A stretch of 64,000 bases of DNA from positions 24,195 through 88,194 of the forward strand of contig JAKUCV010002337.1 in the NCBI GenBank assembly GCA_028386065.3, given 5' to 3'. The translations under genes and the position numbers were made by a program. Shown in pieces: positions 1 to 12,229 of this stretch (position 1 is its first letter; the number at the start of each line of letters is the position of its first letter). Source of the stretch: Turnera subulata. Taxonomy: Eukaryota > Streptophyta > Magnoliopsida > Malpighiales > Passifloraceae. The notes beneath the pieces are model-generated. The model had not been told where the DNA came from and did no database searches. It worked only from the letters and a program-made list of their open reading frames with translations.

Positions 1-2764
1 TCAGAAACCTCCACCTCTGTCGGGGATACAACATGACTAGGATCAGATCGATAACGCCTCAGCATCGAAACATGGAATACATCATGTATGCGCGACAGCT
101 CCTCCGGTAAAGCCAACCTGTAGGCCAGCGGACCAATCCGCTCAATGATCTCATAAGGACCAATATAACGAGGGCTCAACTTGCCCTTCCTCCCAAACCA
201 GATAACACCTCTCCAGGGAGCAACACGGAGGAAGACTCTGTCACCTACATTGTACTCCATCTCCCGACGATGCTTATCGGCAAAACTCTTTTGCCGATCC
301 TGGCAGCTCTCATACACTGCTTAACCACCTCGATCTGATCAACAGTCTCTTGGACTAGGTCCGGACCAATCACCTGTCTCAGACCTTCCTCATCCCAACA
401 GATCGGACTACGACACTTCCGCCCATACAAAGCCTCATATGGCGCCATACCGATACTGGAGTGATACCCGTTGTTATAGGCAAACTCAACCAACGGTAGT
501 GTCTCATCCCAAGAACCACTAAAATTGAGCACACAGGCTCTAAGCATATCCTCCAGCGTCTGTATGGTCCTCTCTGACTGCCCATCAGTCTGCGGATGGA
601 ATGCAGTACTGAAATTCAGCTTAGTACCCAAAGCTGACTGTAAGCTCTTCTAGAAGTGGGAAGTAAACCTCGGATCCCTGTCCAACACTATGGATAGTGG
701 AACACCATGTAGACGGACAACACCCGAAACATATAACCTCGCCAGCTTATCCATTGTATCCGTCTGCTGAATCGGTAGGAAATGAGCTGACTTGGTCAAC
801 CTGTCAACAATGACCCAGATGGCATCAGGTCGACCCCGGGTCCTCGGTAACCCGATAACAAAGTCCATAGTGATATGCTCCCACTTCCACTGCGGAATAG
901 TCAAAGATCTCAACTTGCCGGCAGGAGCCTGATGCTCGGCCTTCACCTGCTGACAAGTCATACAACGAGCTACAAACTCCGCAACATCCTTTTTCATCCC
1001 GGGCCACCAATAATGACTCTTCAAGTTCTGGTACATTTTGGTGCTACCCGGATGCATAGCATACGGCGCATTATGCGCTTCATCCATAATCCATCTCCTC
1101 AAGTCATCAACATCCGGAACACACAACCGATCACCCGTCATCAGAGCACCATCCTCCCGGACATAGAAACTAGAACTCTCTCCACCGAGAGCCTTATCCC
1201 GCAACTCTGCTAAATGAGGATCACCATACTGTAACTCCATGATCTTATCCCTCAAGGTCGGCCGGATGCTCAAACTAGCAAGCAACGCCCCAGTAACATC
1301 CACCTCCAACTGTGCATCCAACGACCTCAGCTCCACCAAGGAAGGCAAAGCATAAGAAACAGAGTCCTCATCCACAGAAACTACTCTCTTCCGACTCAAT
1401 GCATCTGCCACAACATTGGCCTTGCCCGGATGGTACTCAATAGTACAATCATAGTCCTTCAGAAGCTCAATCCAGCGTCTCTGCCTCATGTTAAGCTCTC
1501 TTTGGGTCATGACGTACTTCAAACTCTTGTGATCCGTGAAAATCCGACACTTCTCACCATATAGATGGTGTCTCCAGATCTTTAGAGCAAAGATCACAGC
1601 AGCTAACTCTAGATCATGGGTCGGATAGTTCCTCTCGTGAGTTCTTAACTGCCTGGAGGCATAAGCAATCACCCGACCCTCCTGCATCAAAACACATCCC
1701 AAGCCCAGACCAGAAGCATCACTGAACACCGTGTACTCCACTCCGGGTCTCGGAACAGTCAAAATCGGTGCAGAAGTCAACCGACTCTTCAACTCCTCAA
1801 AACTCTTCTGACAACTGTCATCCCAAACAAAAGCACAGTCTTTCCTTAACAGCTTAGTCATGGGACCCGCTATTAAGGAAAAACCCTCAATGAACCTCCG
1901 GTAGTAACCAGCAAGTCCAAGAAAACTTCGTATCTCAGATACACTTTTCGGTGGCTCCCAATCCATGACTGCTTTAATCTTGGCCGGATCCACCTTAATG
2001 CCCTCACTGGAGGCAATATGCCCTAAAAACGCAACCTCACCCAACCAAAACTCACACTTGCTGAGCTTGGCATAGAGTTGTTCTTCTCTCAACCTCTGCA
2101 AAACCTGTCTCAAGTGATCCTCATGTTCGGCCTTACTACTCGAGTAGTCCAAGATATCATCAATGAACACCACCACAAATCGGTCCAGAAATTCATGGAA
2201 AACCTGCTGCATCATACACATGAACACTGCCGGTGCATTCGTCAGTCCAAATGGAACAACCACAAACTCATAATGACCATACCGAGTGCGGAATGCAGTC
2301 TTCGGTATGTCTTGCTCTGCAATCCGAACCTGATGGTAGCCAGATCGCAAGTTAATCTTCGAGAACACGGATTCACCCTGCAACTGATCGAACAAATCAT
2401 CTGTCCTAGGCAAAGGGTACTTGTTCTTCACAGTCACCTTGTTCAACTGCCTATAGTCCACACACATCTGCATGCTGCCATCCTTCTTCTTCACAAACAA
2501 GACCGGGGCACCCCAGGGTGAGATGCTCGGTCTAATGAAACCCTTATCCAACAACTCCTCCAGTTGTTTCTTCAACTCCTGAAGTTCTGCCGGAGCCATT
2601 CTGTAGGGCGGTATAGAAATAGGTGCAACTCCCGGTACCAAGTCAACTGTACACTCCACCTCCCGCTCCGGGGGCAAACCAGGTAAATCATCAGGGAAAC
2701 ATCGGGAAACTCCCGAACAATAGGAATATTTCACTCCAGGTATTGGTACCAAAGAATCAACCAC
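1..2764 (-). pseudogene. Ty3/gypsy pol of G1: RT, RNase H, integrase (runs off left edge)
   Basis: Read on the minus strand, this is the reverse transcriptase, RNase H and integrase part of a Ty3/gypsy polyprotein. A long open stretch (2764 to 650) holds the RT with FIDDIL as its YVDD-equivalent, the RNase H (TDHKSLKY and the [16 protein letters not shown] end) and the integrase zinc-binding HHCC part followed by the first two catalytic Asp (MDFVIG, LDRDPRF). The catalytic Glu lies in the piece 631-245 ([20 protein letters not shown]). Breaks seen: a stop at about 650 and a frameshift near 296, after which the integrase C-terminal part continues in another frame to the window edge. Close likeness to G3, which ends in a chromodomain, suggests a chromovirus of the Tekay/Del type. 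The 3' LTR lies outside the window. Confidence 0.93.
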
Positions 2765-2786
2765 ATGAGCAAGGAATGCATCACAA

Positions 2787-3312
2787 CCCTATCGGATCAT
2801 CCTGAAAGCCTGGATGGCAGAGATACCGCACGCCGATAGAACTCTTCGTTCTCCAACAAACACCAATCTACGCCCCAACAAAAAAGATAAGAAAACTTCC
2901 CTGGCCCGACAATCAACTACTGCTTGGTGTCTGGACAACCAGTCCATGCCTAAGATAACATCAAACTCTCCCAAATCCATGACAGCAAGATCAGAAAAAA
3001 AAACCTTCACTATCATACTCTATCGACACATTCCTACAAACTCGAACAACAACTACTATATCTCCAGTGGGTAAACGGACTCTTAGGGGTCTACTAAGGT
3101 TATCATCCACTATGTTGTGAGTAGTCATGAATGCACGTGATACAAAAGAATGTGTAGAACCTGGATCAATTAAAGCATGTGCAAACTGACCAAAAACCAT
3201 AAAGGTACCTGCTATAACACCTGGAGCATCAGCAGCCTCCTCTCGGGTGATGGCATAAACCCTAGGAGCTGCAGCAGACTGAGTCGCACCCCCGCGGTTC
3301 GGAGCTCCAGAA
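2787..3312 (-). pseudogene. Ty3/gypsy aspartic protease region of G1
   Basis: The retropepsin of the same polyprotein, between gag and RT. The active-site motif reads ALIDPGSTHSF, the D-x-G form common in plant gypsy elements, followed by the typical FDVILGMDWLSRHQAVVDC segment. The two halves are in different frames, with a frameshift at about 3000, and a stop (near 2787) separates the protease from the RT. It would process Gag-Pol in the virus-like particle but cannot be made from this copy. Confidence 0.85.
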
Positions 3313-4511
3313 CCTCAACGACCTCGACCCTGCTGTCCGCCACCCCTGTTCGGACCAGAAGAAACAGCACCACTAGCCACGAAACTCTGTACTGTATACT
3401 GAGAACCACTGCCACCATTATCCCTCATCCACTTGTAGCAAGTAGACTTCTGGTGTCCCGGCGTATTGCAATACCAGCATGTACCCGTGAACCGTGCCGA
3501 GGAACCCCGTCCCCGAGAACCAGACTGATAGGACCGTCCTCCTGAGGATCTGCCCGGTCCACCCTGATAACTCTGCCCTCGGAACTTCTTCGAACCCTGG
3601 TAAGAAGAACTCTGCCCAACGGAATAGTCTGCACCTCCGGCATCAGAATACTGCCTCTTCTGTCCTGAAGAAAATGACTGCTTCCTCTGCTCGGCTGCCC
3701 GAGCCTCCTTCCCTAACAACTGAACTCTCTCAGCATCAAAAGCAGCGGCACAAACTGCCTCCCAAGTCTTGTGCCCTCCACCAGCCACAGCCATCGCTAT
3801 CTCAGTACGTAAGCCGTTAACAAACCGCCTACACTTGGTCAACTCATCGGGCACAAACTCCCTAGCATAAGAGAGAAGGATGCTATACCGGATCCTGAAA
3901 GCTGATACTGTCTCATCTAGACCCTGCTTTACCTCAAGAAACTGCTTCTTCTGCTCCTCTAGAAAACCAACAGTAAGAAACTCCTTGTAGAATCTCTCCT
4001 TGAAATCCTCCCAAGGAATCTCCACAGGCTTCGGTAGATTAGCCACAAGATCCTGCCACCATGACAATGCATACCCTGTGAACTTATGTGCAGCTATTCG
4101 AGCCCTCTGCTTAGGTGCACAGGTGAACTTCTCCAGAACATTCTCCACCTGGCGAAACCAATCATCAAACACCTTGACTTTGCCCTGTTCACATGAGAAT
4201 TCCTTAACTGCAGACTTATCCATGTGCTTATACCCACTCTCTATACCACCTGCTGCAGCAGGTGCTACTGGCTAGGCACCCTGTTGTTGCTGCTGAAACT
4301 GCTGGAACTGCTGCCACTGCAGAAAAGCCTGATACTGCTGAAACGCTGGGTTCACAACAGGTGGTACAGCATTCGGTCCTCCACCATCTGCAGCATTATT
4401 CTCTGCTGCATTATTGTTCCCCTGACCAATGGGAACCTGCATCACCGACACATTGTCGGAGACTTGAGTAGCGGCGTCATCCTCAGCATTGTGTTGTCCC
4501 TCGTGATCCAT
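3313..4511 (-). pseudogene. Ty3/gypsy gag of G1
   Basis: Capsid/nucleocapsid gene of G1. The start at 4511 (MDHEGQHN) is supported by G2, where gag begins with a very similar MEHQDRHN. An N-terminal Gln-rich stretch (QQWQQFQQFQQQQQ) is followed by the retrotransposon-gag core (WFRQVENVLEKF, ALSWWQDLV, WEDFKERFYKEF, about 4223-3700), a Gly/Ser-rich linker and a CCHC zinc knuckle (CWYCNTPGHQKSTC, C-x2-C-x4-H-x4-C, near 3470). There is an in-frame TAG at about 4272-4274 and another stop at 3313-3315 before the protease. Frame is otherwise kept from 4511 to 3315. Confidence 0.92.
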
Positions 4512-4630
4512 ATCGACGCCTATATGAATGCAAATGAGTCAAAAATACTTTTTATGTCATAATTCGGGAAACAGGCTTAAACACAGAAATCACTTTGAAA
4601 ACAAAGTTTAAGACACTTTTAAAAACCAAG
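4512..4630 (-). mobile_element. 5' leader of G1, truncated
   Basis: Short untranslated leader upstream of gag, similar in length and content to the leader of G2 (30314-30430). It ends near 4630, where Ogre-like sequence begins. The G1 5' LTR is missing, so this is a deletion or recombination junction, close to where the primer site should be. Confidence 0.6.
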
Positions 4631-7600
4631 GATCTAAAGTATGCCCCGGGTTTAGAATCATTCATAGGCGCCCCAGCCTATAGCCAACGGGTGATCTATC
4701 TAGTTTGAAACAAATGAATGGGACCGCATGCCCCTAGGAGTCAATCGATCAGAATGGGATAGTATGCCCTAACAATTGGTTCAAGCCTCACGTGATAACA
4801 TGTCCCAATAAATCTCTCAAATCCATGTGGGGGTAGCATGTCCCAGAAAGCCTGACTCAAAAAGTGGGGCAGCATGCCCCTTGCAACCTCATCAACCCAG
4901 ATTACAGACCCGCCGTGCCCCTAATATCATGATGTAGGTTTAATCTCAAGGTAGATGTGCCTCTATTATGTGTTGTCGAATTGATAAGTCAGAGAAATAA
5001 GGCATGACATGCCCCTTGTCTACAATTCTCATTATCTACAAGATTTGTTCATACCAAGCCCTTCAAGTAATAACCCTAGGACGTGTAAGTATACATCAAG
5101 TGATGAATTCACATTTTTGCCTTCCTTATTAATCATTTGTCCCCAACCGAATCTACCTTATCAAGGACCCCAGATTTTACATGATGCATGAGCATGTCTA
5201 AAATGAGTTCATCTCTTCAATGCATGAGCGTGCCCGTAGTTCCTACATGCTTGTTTGATGCAAGTGCTTACGATGTGTTTTTCCTTTTCCCCCTTCTTCC
5301 TTTTCTCTCGAATTTTCCCTCATCATGTTTTCCTCTCTTCGTCTTCCATCTTTCTTCCTCTCGAAATCTCCCCTCTTTTTCTCTCGGTTTTCTTTCTCCT
5401 CGTCTCTCCGCTTTTCTCTTTTATTCTCTCTCCCCTTTCCCCTTGAATGCAAGTGCAGTCTACTTCTACATGTATGTTTAGGTGTATGTGCTTTCTGTCT
5501 AGACATGATGCATTTGTATGTGAATGCCCCTAGTATGATGCATGAGCATTGAAAACCATTCGAGCTAAGGTGAGAGTTAGATAATTTGAAAAAGGCGAGT
5601 TATCCCTTCAAATTCACAAAAACCCCAAAGAAGAAGAATCCCAATGACTATGAACCCTATTCATTTCAAATGTTAGCTAGGACCCCATGAATGGAAAATC
5701 CTCGTTGAAGAGGTTTAATGGATGAAGACCTATAAAGTGAAATCAATGGATGAGTGGATACCCCTTGAAAAATAGATAGAGGCGATGTGCCTAAATGTTT
5801 GCTCCTGACTACCTAAATGAATCTTCCTCATAATGATGTTGTCTATCCCATAGATTCCCCTTGTCATTGGCTACTATCCCCATTTCCCCCTTAGCCTTAA
5901 CATTTACCTAGGTTGCCCATGTGGGTTTTCAACCTAGGAGGCTTGTCCTAACTTTTGCCTAGGCCGTCCCCTTTTTCTTTCTCCTTTTTCTTTCACCTCG
6001 TGGGGATATCAACCATAAGCATAGAGCACTGAGATCATAAAGCTTGGGCAAGATGAGGGCCGCTCGAGCTGGGTGCACTCGAATGACCAATATGGAGGTA
6101 GACCTACCAGGAATCACATGTCTAAGAGACCGTTGGAGAGATGTGCTTTGTGATGACCGGACTCAAAATGAGTTTTTAGAGAGAGACGGACTTGACCAAC
6201 ATCTACAACTTCATGAGCCCAAACTACATGTCCGAGTGAAGGGGACTTATGACTACAAAAGAGACCTAAATACAATCAACAGTGTGGCATGTTTATGTCA
6301 TAGTAACCCCAATCTTTCCATTGAGTCAATCTAGGAACCATAATTTATAGACTGAGCCCGTTGTCGGATTACCTACATATCTGTGGATATGGTGTCGGGT
6401 TTGAGATGATGGTGTTTTGCGAAAGGCTGAAGATAGTGAGTACTCGGTAGAATGGTGTTTTGTGGAAGGCTGAAGAAAGTGGGTGTTTGGTGTCTAGTGG
6501 GAAAACACTTATCCTCCTCATTTACGACTTCTTCTTCCCATCTTGGTTTCAATATTCAAGCACTAAAGGTCTCTTCCCTTTCCCCATTTTTCCCCTTTTT
6601 TGTGTTTTTTTTTTCATTTCATTTTTCGGGGAGGGTGACATCTTCTTTGAGCAGGCATGTTTAGATGGAATTTATCTTAAAGCACCGTTTCTTGACAAGC
6701 ATTCATGGCAGGCATGATAGGGTTAAAATGGAGGTTGGGCTAGATAGGTGTCAATATGGGTATGTGTTCGAAGGTTGATGTCAACAAGTGTTTGGGAAGT
6801 GGGTTAAGGTAGGTGTTTAGGATTACATCCACAGAATCAGGTCTTATGAAGTCATGCACAATGGTCCCCTAGATTGACCCAATGGAATATCATGAAGTCA
6901 TGCACAACTTGCCCCATATACACAAAAGATAAGGAAAATTAGAGTTTTATTCCTTATGTGAAAAATTAAAGTACAAATGATGACTCTGTTGATTGTTGGA
7001 CATAGAATTTAATCCTTGCCCCTTTTTGACTTGACTTAACTTCTAGACTCTAAAAAGCAATTATATTGCCTCTCCCTATTCTTGGTCATCGTTCTACCCA
7101 TGCTTAACAAATTGGCGTGTGGTCTCTACTCAACTTCCCCCCACACTTGTAGTTCTCATCTCATTGCCCCTATGTTAGTGTCACCTTGTCATTGCTCCCA
7201 TCACCCCTTTCATCATCATATCCCACGTTCATTCCTTTGCCCATCATAATTTCTCTCTCCTAAAAGTTATGACTCACGTCTGTTCCTCCCCAAGACTGGA
7301 TTTACATTTCTGCCTATCAGTAGACCCCTTAGCTTGTCTGAGCTTGTATACTCAAACCTCATTAGCTCGGCTCAGCTTTGCATCCCGGTTGCATGGCTTC
7401 CCAACTTGGCATTGCAATTTGAAAACTTAACTTGACTACCCCACTTGGTCCCTCAATTCAGGTCATCAACTCGGCTTTATAGTTTGATCCCTCATCATAT
7501 GGCACTTCTCTCAGCTTCTCATCTTGGCTTGTCAACTCGGTTCATAGGTGAGAGTCGGCGCTTACCTCTTCGTCCTTGAGCAAGGTCCGATCAGGTCACC

Positions 7601-8836
7601 TCATTTCACCTCTCCTTGTAAATATTGGGGCTTACATCTCCTCTCACGGGATGGCCCGAACATCAGCTCTCCCCATCCATTGTCCCCTTGCCATACCCCA
7701 GGTCGTTTCATGTGCTCTTCTTCCTGGTCTCTCTCCTAAAAGCTGGGATTTGTATTTCTTCCCATGAGATGGTCTCTTCAGTTTGTTTTAGCTTGTATAC
7801 TCAATCCTCTTCAGCTTGGCTCAGCTTCGTATCCCGTCCCTTGGCTTCCTAAGTCGGCATCTCAACTTGGCAACTTGACTCGGCTACACGACATGGCTTC
7901 TTAAATCAGCCTATCAACTTGACTCACCGGCTTGGCCCTTCAGTTTGAATCTTCATCTCGACTTCTTGTCTAGGATCATTGGCTCGATTCACAAGTAAAA
8001 ACTAGGGCTTACCTCTGTATTTTTTAAGAAGGTCCAATCATATCTCCTCATCTCACCTCTTCTAATATAGTTACTAGGGCTTACGTCTCCTCTCACTAGA
8101 AAGCCCAACCAAGTCATCCCATTTTTCCTTTTCTACCACCGATATTGGAGCTTACATCTCCTCTCACGAGAAGGCCGAAAGTGACCCTGGTGTCTTAAGC
8201 TGATGCCTCGTCACTGCCTCTGCCTTCTTCCCACCTCTTGCCTTAAGATACCTCCATAACGTCCAATGTCTTCACCATCTCCTCGTCTATTGAGATTCAT
8301 CGCCTTATGATGTATCCATCATCCCTAATATCTTCACCAGTTCCTTCCAACTAAGGCACTACCCACCCTGGTGTCCTAAGGGTTCAATTCTAATGATAGA
8401 ATTCATGGTCATCGGGAATCCTAGACTCGAGCTTTGTTTTATCTCAAGACATTTGAAAACGGTGGAAAAGTGTGATGGAATACATTCGCAAAGCATGTTT
8501 CATTATTCTTTCAAAATATTTTTCCCTTTTCTTTCTTTCAAGACTCTAGCCCAAAAATGAGGATTTGAAAAAGTGAGACATCCTAGCTCGAATTCGTGTT
8601 TTATGCTTTGAAAAACGTGTAACGCCATGTATGCAAATGTAAATTCCCTATGACAAGGTAGACCGACAGAACATATGTGCCAACTGGGAAACAACGCTAG
8701 AGATCTAACATCGGCTTAGATATGTATACTTACTCCCCTAGGGTTCCTTTCCTAGACTCATCAACTCACATCACGCGATGTAGCATCCTGCACAGAGTTA
8801 GGACGAAGGTCCTGCTAGCCGGTTAGCGGGCAGAGT

Positions 8837-8855
8837 CAAGGGGCAGCGCCCTTTG
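8837..8855 (-). promoter_or_regulatory. Hairpin in Ogre-like leader (copy c)
   Basis: An inverted repeat CAAGGGG / CCCTTTG with a 5 nt loop, about 480 nt downstream of the primer site. The equivalent position in the other copy (18604-18626) has a perfect 9 bp version. Conservation between diverged copies suggests a functional RNA structure; a packaging role is a guess. Confidence 0.4.
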
Positions 8856-9333
8856 CCGGTGCCGGGGCGGGCCCAGCGAATTTTTTTTACTATACAGTTT
8901 CCTACATATTTTTTTATTAATTTTCCTAGTTTATCGAAATAAAAACACCCTGTTTACAAACACTTGAATCCACAACAATGATCACACAAAAGTGCACATA
9001 CCACTTATTAATTCAATATGCATGAGATGCTTAGGATATGCAGCTGGTTGGGGACTAGAGATTGCTGGTAGGGAATAGGTTGACCTATTCACATGTGATA
9101 ATGGATACCGCATGAGGTCCAAGGCCCATTAATCCCCATCATTGCTAAGCATCGAGAAACGGGTTCACTCAAGCCACCATCGGTTAAAGAAAGCATTGTG
9201 GTGGACTTGGATTCCCTCGCCCTCTTACGGTAGAGGCTCTACATCAATCATCATGAATGCAAGGCACTTATGATGGCACATAAAAAGGCACACAAAACTC
9301 AACGATTGCACAAGGTTTCTTGAACCCACTACT

Positions 9334-9351
9334 TCCCCAGTGGAGTCGCCA
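9334..9351 (-). other. Primer binding site, tRNA-Arg type
   Basis: Minus strand TGGCGACTCCACTGGGGA, two bases inside the LTR end. This primer site (complementary to a tRNA-Arg 3' end) is what is known for Ogre-type elements of the Tat lineage, and is the main reason for that assignment. Confidence 0.75.
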
Positions 9352-9353
9352 AC

Positions 9354-11209
9354 TGTGAATACCCAACCCAAAAGCACTTGGGCTTATTCACCTAATCCTT
9401 TCACCTTCTTCCTCGGGTCAATCCCATGTCATTGGAGTCGCCACCCAAATTTTATGAAGGGAAAATTTTGGGAAAAACTTTATATGACTCCTTTACGCTA
9501 CATGGTCGTGGCGTACCAATGACATGGGATCGGGGGTTCATCACGGATGGGAAGGTGTTAGGCACCCATCCGTGTTGGGTCGAAACCTTGTGCAATTGCA
9601 AAGTACAAGTGTGCCATGTGCAAGTGTGCAGGTGCAGAACCAAATCACATAAAAAAATAACAAAATTAAATTGGAGGGGAAGGAGAAGAAAGTATGGAAC
9701 AAAAGGAAAAATAAAAATATTTGGGCTTGAGTCTCCACCACTAGAGACCACCTACGTACCCCGGCAACTGGGTTTAAAGCTCACGTAGTTCTTGACATGG
9801 CATCACAGCAATCACACAATCAACAAAAGTATCATCAAATAACAAGCAAGCAACAATCAATAAAGTGCAATAAAAATGGGGATAGAACACTTAGCTCAGT
9901 TGTTGGACAGAAACTATAGGTCGTCTTCTACTGGATTTTAGACAACACAAATGGGCGATTCAGCTTTTGGTCTCAATATAAAAGTTGTAGCTCTCCCTCC
10001 TAGCTTTCCATAGAGTCCAAGAGCACGACAATCCAACTTCTAGAACTCAAGATACAATTTGTTTCCTGAGACTACTTGCACCAGGTCCTTCCACTCCGGT
10101 TGCCTACCTTCTTGGCTCCTAGATTGCTTTTGGTTGCTTCTTTCTCTTGATCTCCTCTTGATTTCCTCTTGTTGGCTTCTTTCTTGATGCCTTCCCACGA
10201 AATTTCTCCAGAGTTTCTGACTAAGAATGCATCTATAGACTTGGAGAGGTAGAGTTTCTCCAAGCACTCAAGGCTTATGGGTGTATGCGTGAGAAAAATT
10301 ATGTCTATTGAAATGTGTGTGAGGGATCCTATTTATAGTGCTTTGGGAAGCCTAGGGGCATGGACCTGCTTAATGGTGAAGATTATGTCCGAAAATCTGG
10401 TGCAAAACCGCGTAGGATCGAATTAGAAACCAAATCGGAGAAAATCGGGGGTTCTGGGCACCTATGACCGCCGATGTCGGCGGTCATCCTTTGGATGACC
10501 ACCAGTGCCAGTGGTCATCTGAGGATGACCACCAGTGCCGGCAGTCATCTGAGGATGACCGCGCGACGATCGCCGGTCACCCCGCGTGTCACTCGTTCTT
10601 TCTTTTTTTGACCCCAATCCCCCTAATTCAGCTCTAACTTGATCGTACCGCGTAATTAACCCCTAATTAACCCAGAATCACTCAATTACTTGATCCTCAC
10701 TCCCTTAAATCATTCCAAGATTGATTGATTACATATTGATACCTATTTTAAGCAAAATCATACGAAAAACACAAAAATCTACTTTAATGATAATTTAACT
10801 TTAATTTTCCACAAAAATCAGAGCTAAAATTAGCCTGCAAAAAATGTGTTAATGGGATGGATAAACTCTGGAGAATTCATTAACTTGGACCCTTAAACCC
10901 ATTTCTAACCCAAAAATAAATCATCTCAATATAATTGGATTAAAAACAACTACAAGAGCCCAAGCAACAAAATGAAATGTATTTTAATGTAAATAAACCT
11001 TATTATATGTTTTACCAAAAGATTAAATCATCTCATTAATCCTAAGGTTTAAGTGCACAAAGGTTCAGATTATCAAAATACATTAATTCTACTAAATTAA
11101 ATTCTTATCATGCCTTAACTCAATATCAAATCATCTCATTAACCTCAAGTTTGAGCATGTTTGGAATCTACTTTTAGTAAAATATTCGTGGGTTAAATTT
11201 GGGTGTTCA
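9354..11209 (-). repeat. Ogre/Tat-like LTR (1856 bp)
   Basis: The minus strand begins TGAACACCCAAATTT and ends TTCACA, with the tRNA-Arg primer site directly inside. Related copies lie at 16496-18111 and 31651-33474. It contains a run of short GC-rich hairpins at 10465-10590. Internal-type sequence lies on both sides (11210-12229 upstream, 9353-4631 downstream), so this LTR is shared by two partial element bodies. Confidence 0.8.
10465..10590 (-). repeat. Cluster of short hairpins in the Ogre-like LTR
   Basis: Consecutive short inverted repeats, for example TGACCGCC-6 nt-GGCGGTCA at 10465-10486, then GATGACCAC/GTGGTCATC copies. Equivalent clusters of different length and sequence lie at 17145-17245 and 32279-32385. 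Confidence 0.6.
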
Positions 11210-12229
11210 CACCTAGCGGGATTGAAAGAAACGGGACGCATCTTGCCCTTTTCCTAAATGCTGGCACATCATGCCCCTGGTCTAATTTTCTCGAGGTGGG
11301 GCACGATGCCCTCAGCATCATCTAATCGCGGCTTAAAAAGGTGGGGTCTAACGTGCCCCTGGTTTAGAATCATCTTGGGCATTCTCGTCCCACAGTCAAA
11401 CAGGTAATCTATCTAGTTTGAATCAAATAAATGGGCCCGCCAAGCCCTTGGAAAATCGATGAATCAAAGTGGGGTAGCATGCCCCTTGTATGTTTTTATA
11501 AAAAGTATTAGGGACCCACTCTACCCTTTGGAATATCACTCATCTTTAACTTCGGGGCACGTCATGCCATTGCACATAGACTCCAAATTATCAAATCTAA
11601 TAATCACATAGGGATATCCGATGCCCATAATAAAAAATCACTCTCATGACATGAGCATGTCCTACCGTTGGTGTGCGCATCTGTTTTTGACTAAAAAAAA
11701 AATCGTCAATGACTTGGGGCAGACATGGCCCTAGAAAAATCGACTCAACTATCTTCGAAATCAACAATAAATTTGAAGTGTGTTGGGCATATCATATAGC
11801 ATTGAGTTGATAAATCGGAAACTGGGGTATGATGTGCCCTAGAGTCTACAAGTGATCATAGAGTCTACATCTTGGTTGCAGGCACGGCATGCCCGTCATT
11901 CTTCAAACAATGTTGTCTAAAGATTCAGGCGTACCTTGCCCCTCTAGCCATCAACCCTAGGAAATGTTACTCTACATCAAGTGATGAATTTACGATGTTG
12001 TCACTTTCGGTGATCAGTTTTCTTCAACCAAATCTACCTTATCAAGGAGTCCATGTTCTATATGTAAGTGATGTAAGAGCATGTCTACAGTGTGTTTATC
12101 TTTACAATGCGTGAGGGTGCCGCCAGCTTCTATATGTTTGTTTATGGATGCAAGTACTTATGATATGTTTTTTCTCCCTTTTCCCTTGTCTTCCCCCTCC
12201 TCTTCTTTTCCTCTTTCTCTTTCTCTCCT
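11210..12229 (-). mobile_element. 3' end of an Ogre-like internal region (copy e)
   Basis: Matches 4636-5300 in the same orientation, including the degenerate 'gggg..gcatgcccc' repeats, and ends inside the GA-rich tract where the 3.3 kb LTR begins at 12230. It continues, in inverted orientation, the body at 18112-22161, which is cut in the same GA-rich tract. No coding potential is seen. Confidence 0.65.
12225..12229 (+). repeat. Target duplication half CTCCT (partner AGGAG at 22157-22161)
   Basis: CTCCT directly precedes the LTR at 12230. Its reverse complement AGGAG directly precedes the inverted LTR copy at 22162. In the un-inverted order both flank a single LTR insertion. Confidence 0.7.

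Larger units (their letters stand above)
4631..9353 (-). mobile_element. Ogre/Tat-like internal region without gag-pol (copy c)
   Basis: On the minus strand this follows the LTR at 9354-11209 and its primer site. It matches, in inverted orientation, the region 18112-22161 and, near its far end, 11340-12229. No reading frame resembling gag, protease, RT or integrase is present; only short random frames occur. Contents include a GC-rich leader at 8810-8880, repeated segments sharing 'ggcttacatctcctctcac' at about 7560-8180, a pyrimidine-rich (minus strand GA-rich) tract at 5280-5450, and degenerate repeats around GGGGCAGCATGCCCC at 4640-5000. It stops short of where a 3' LTR should begin. It behaves as a large non-autonomous derivative. 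Confidence 0.7.

Noticed and set aside
6044..6334. A 96-residue open frame in the Ogre-like body
   Set aside because: It is not kept in the related copy near 21000-21300, lies on the strand opposite to the element and resembles no family I know.
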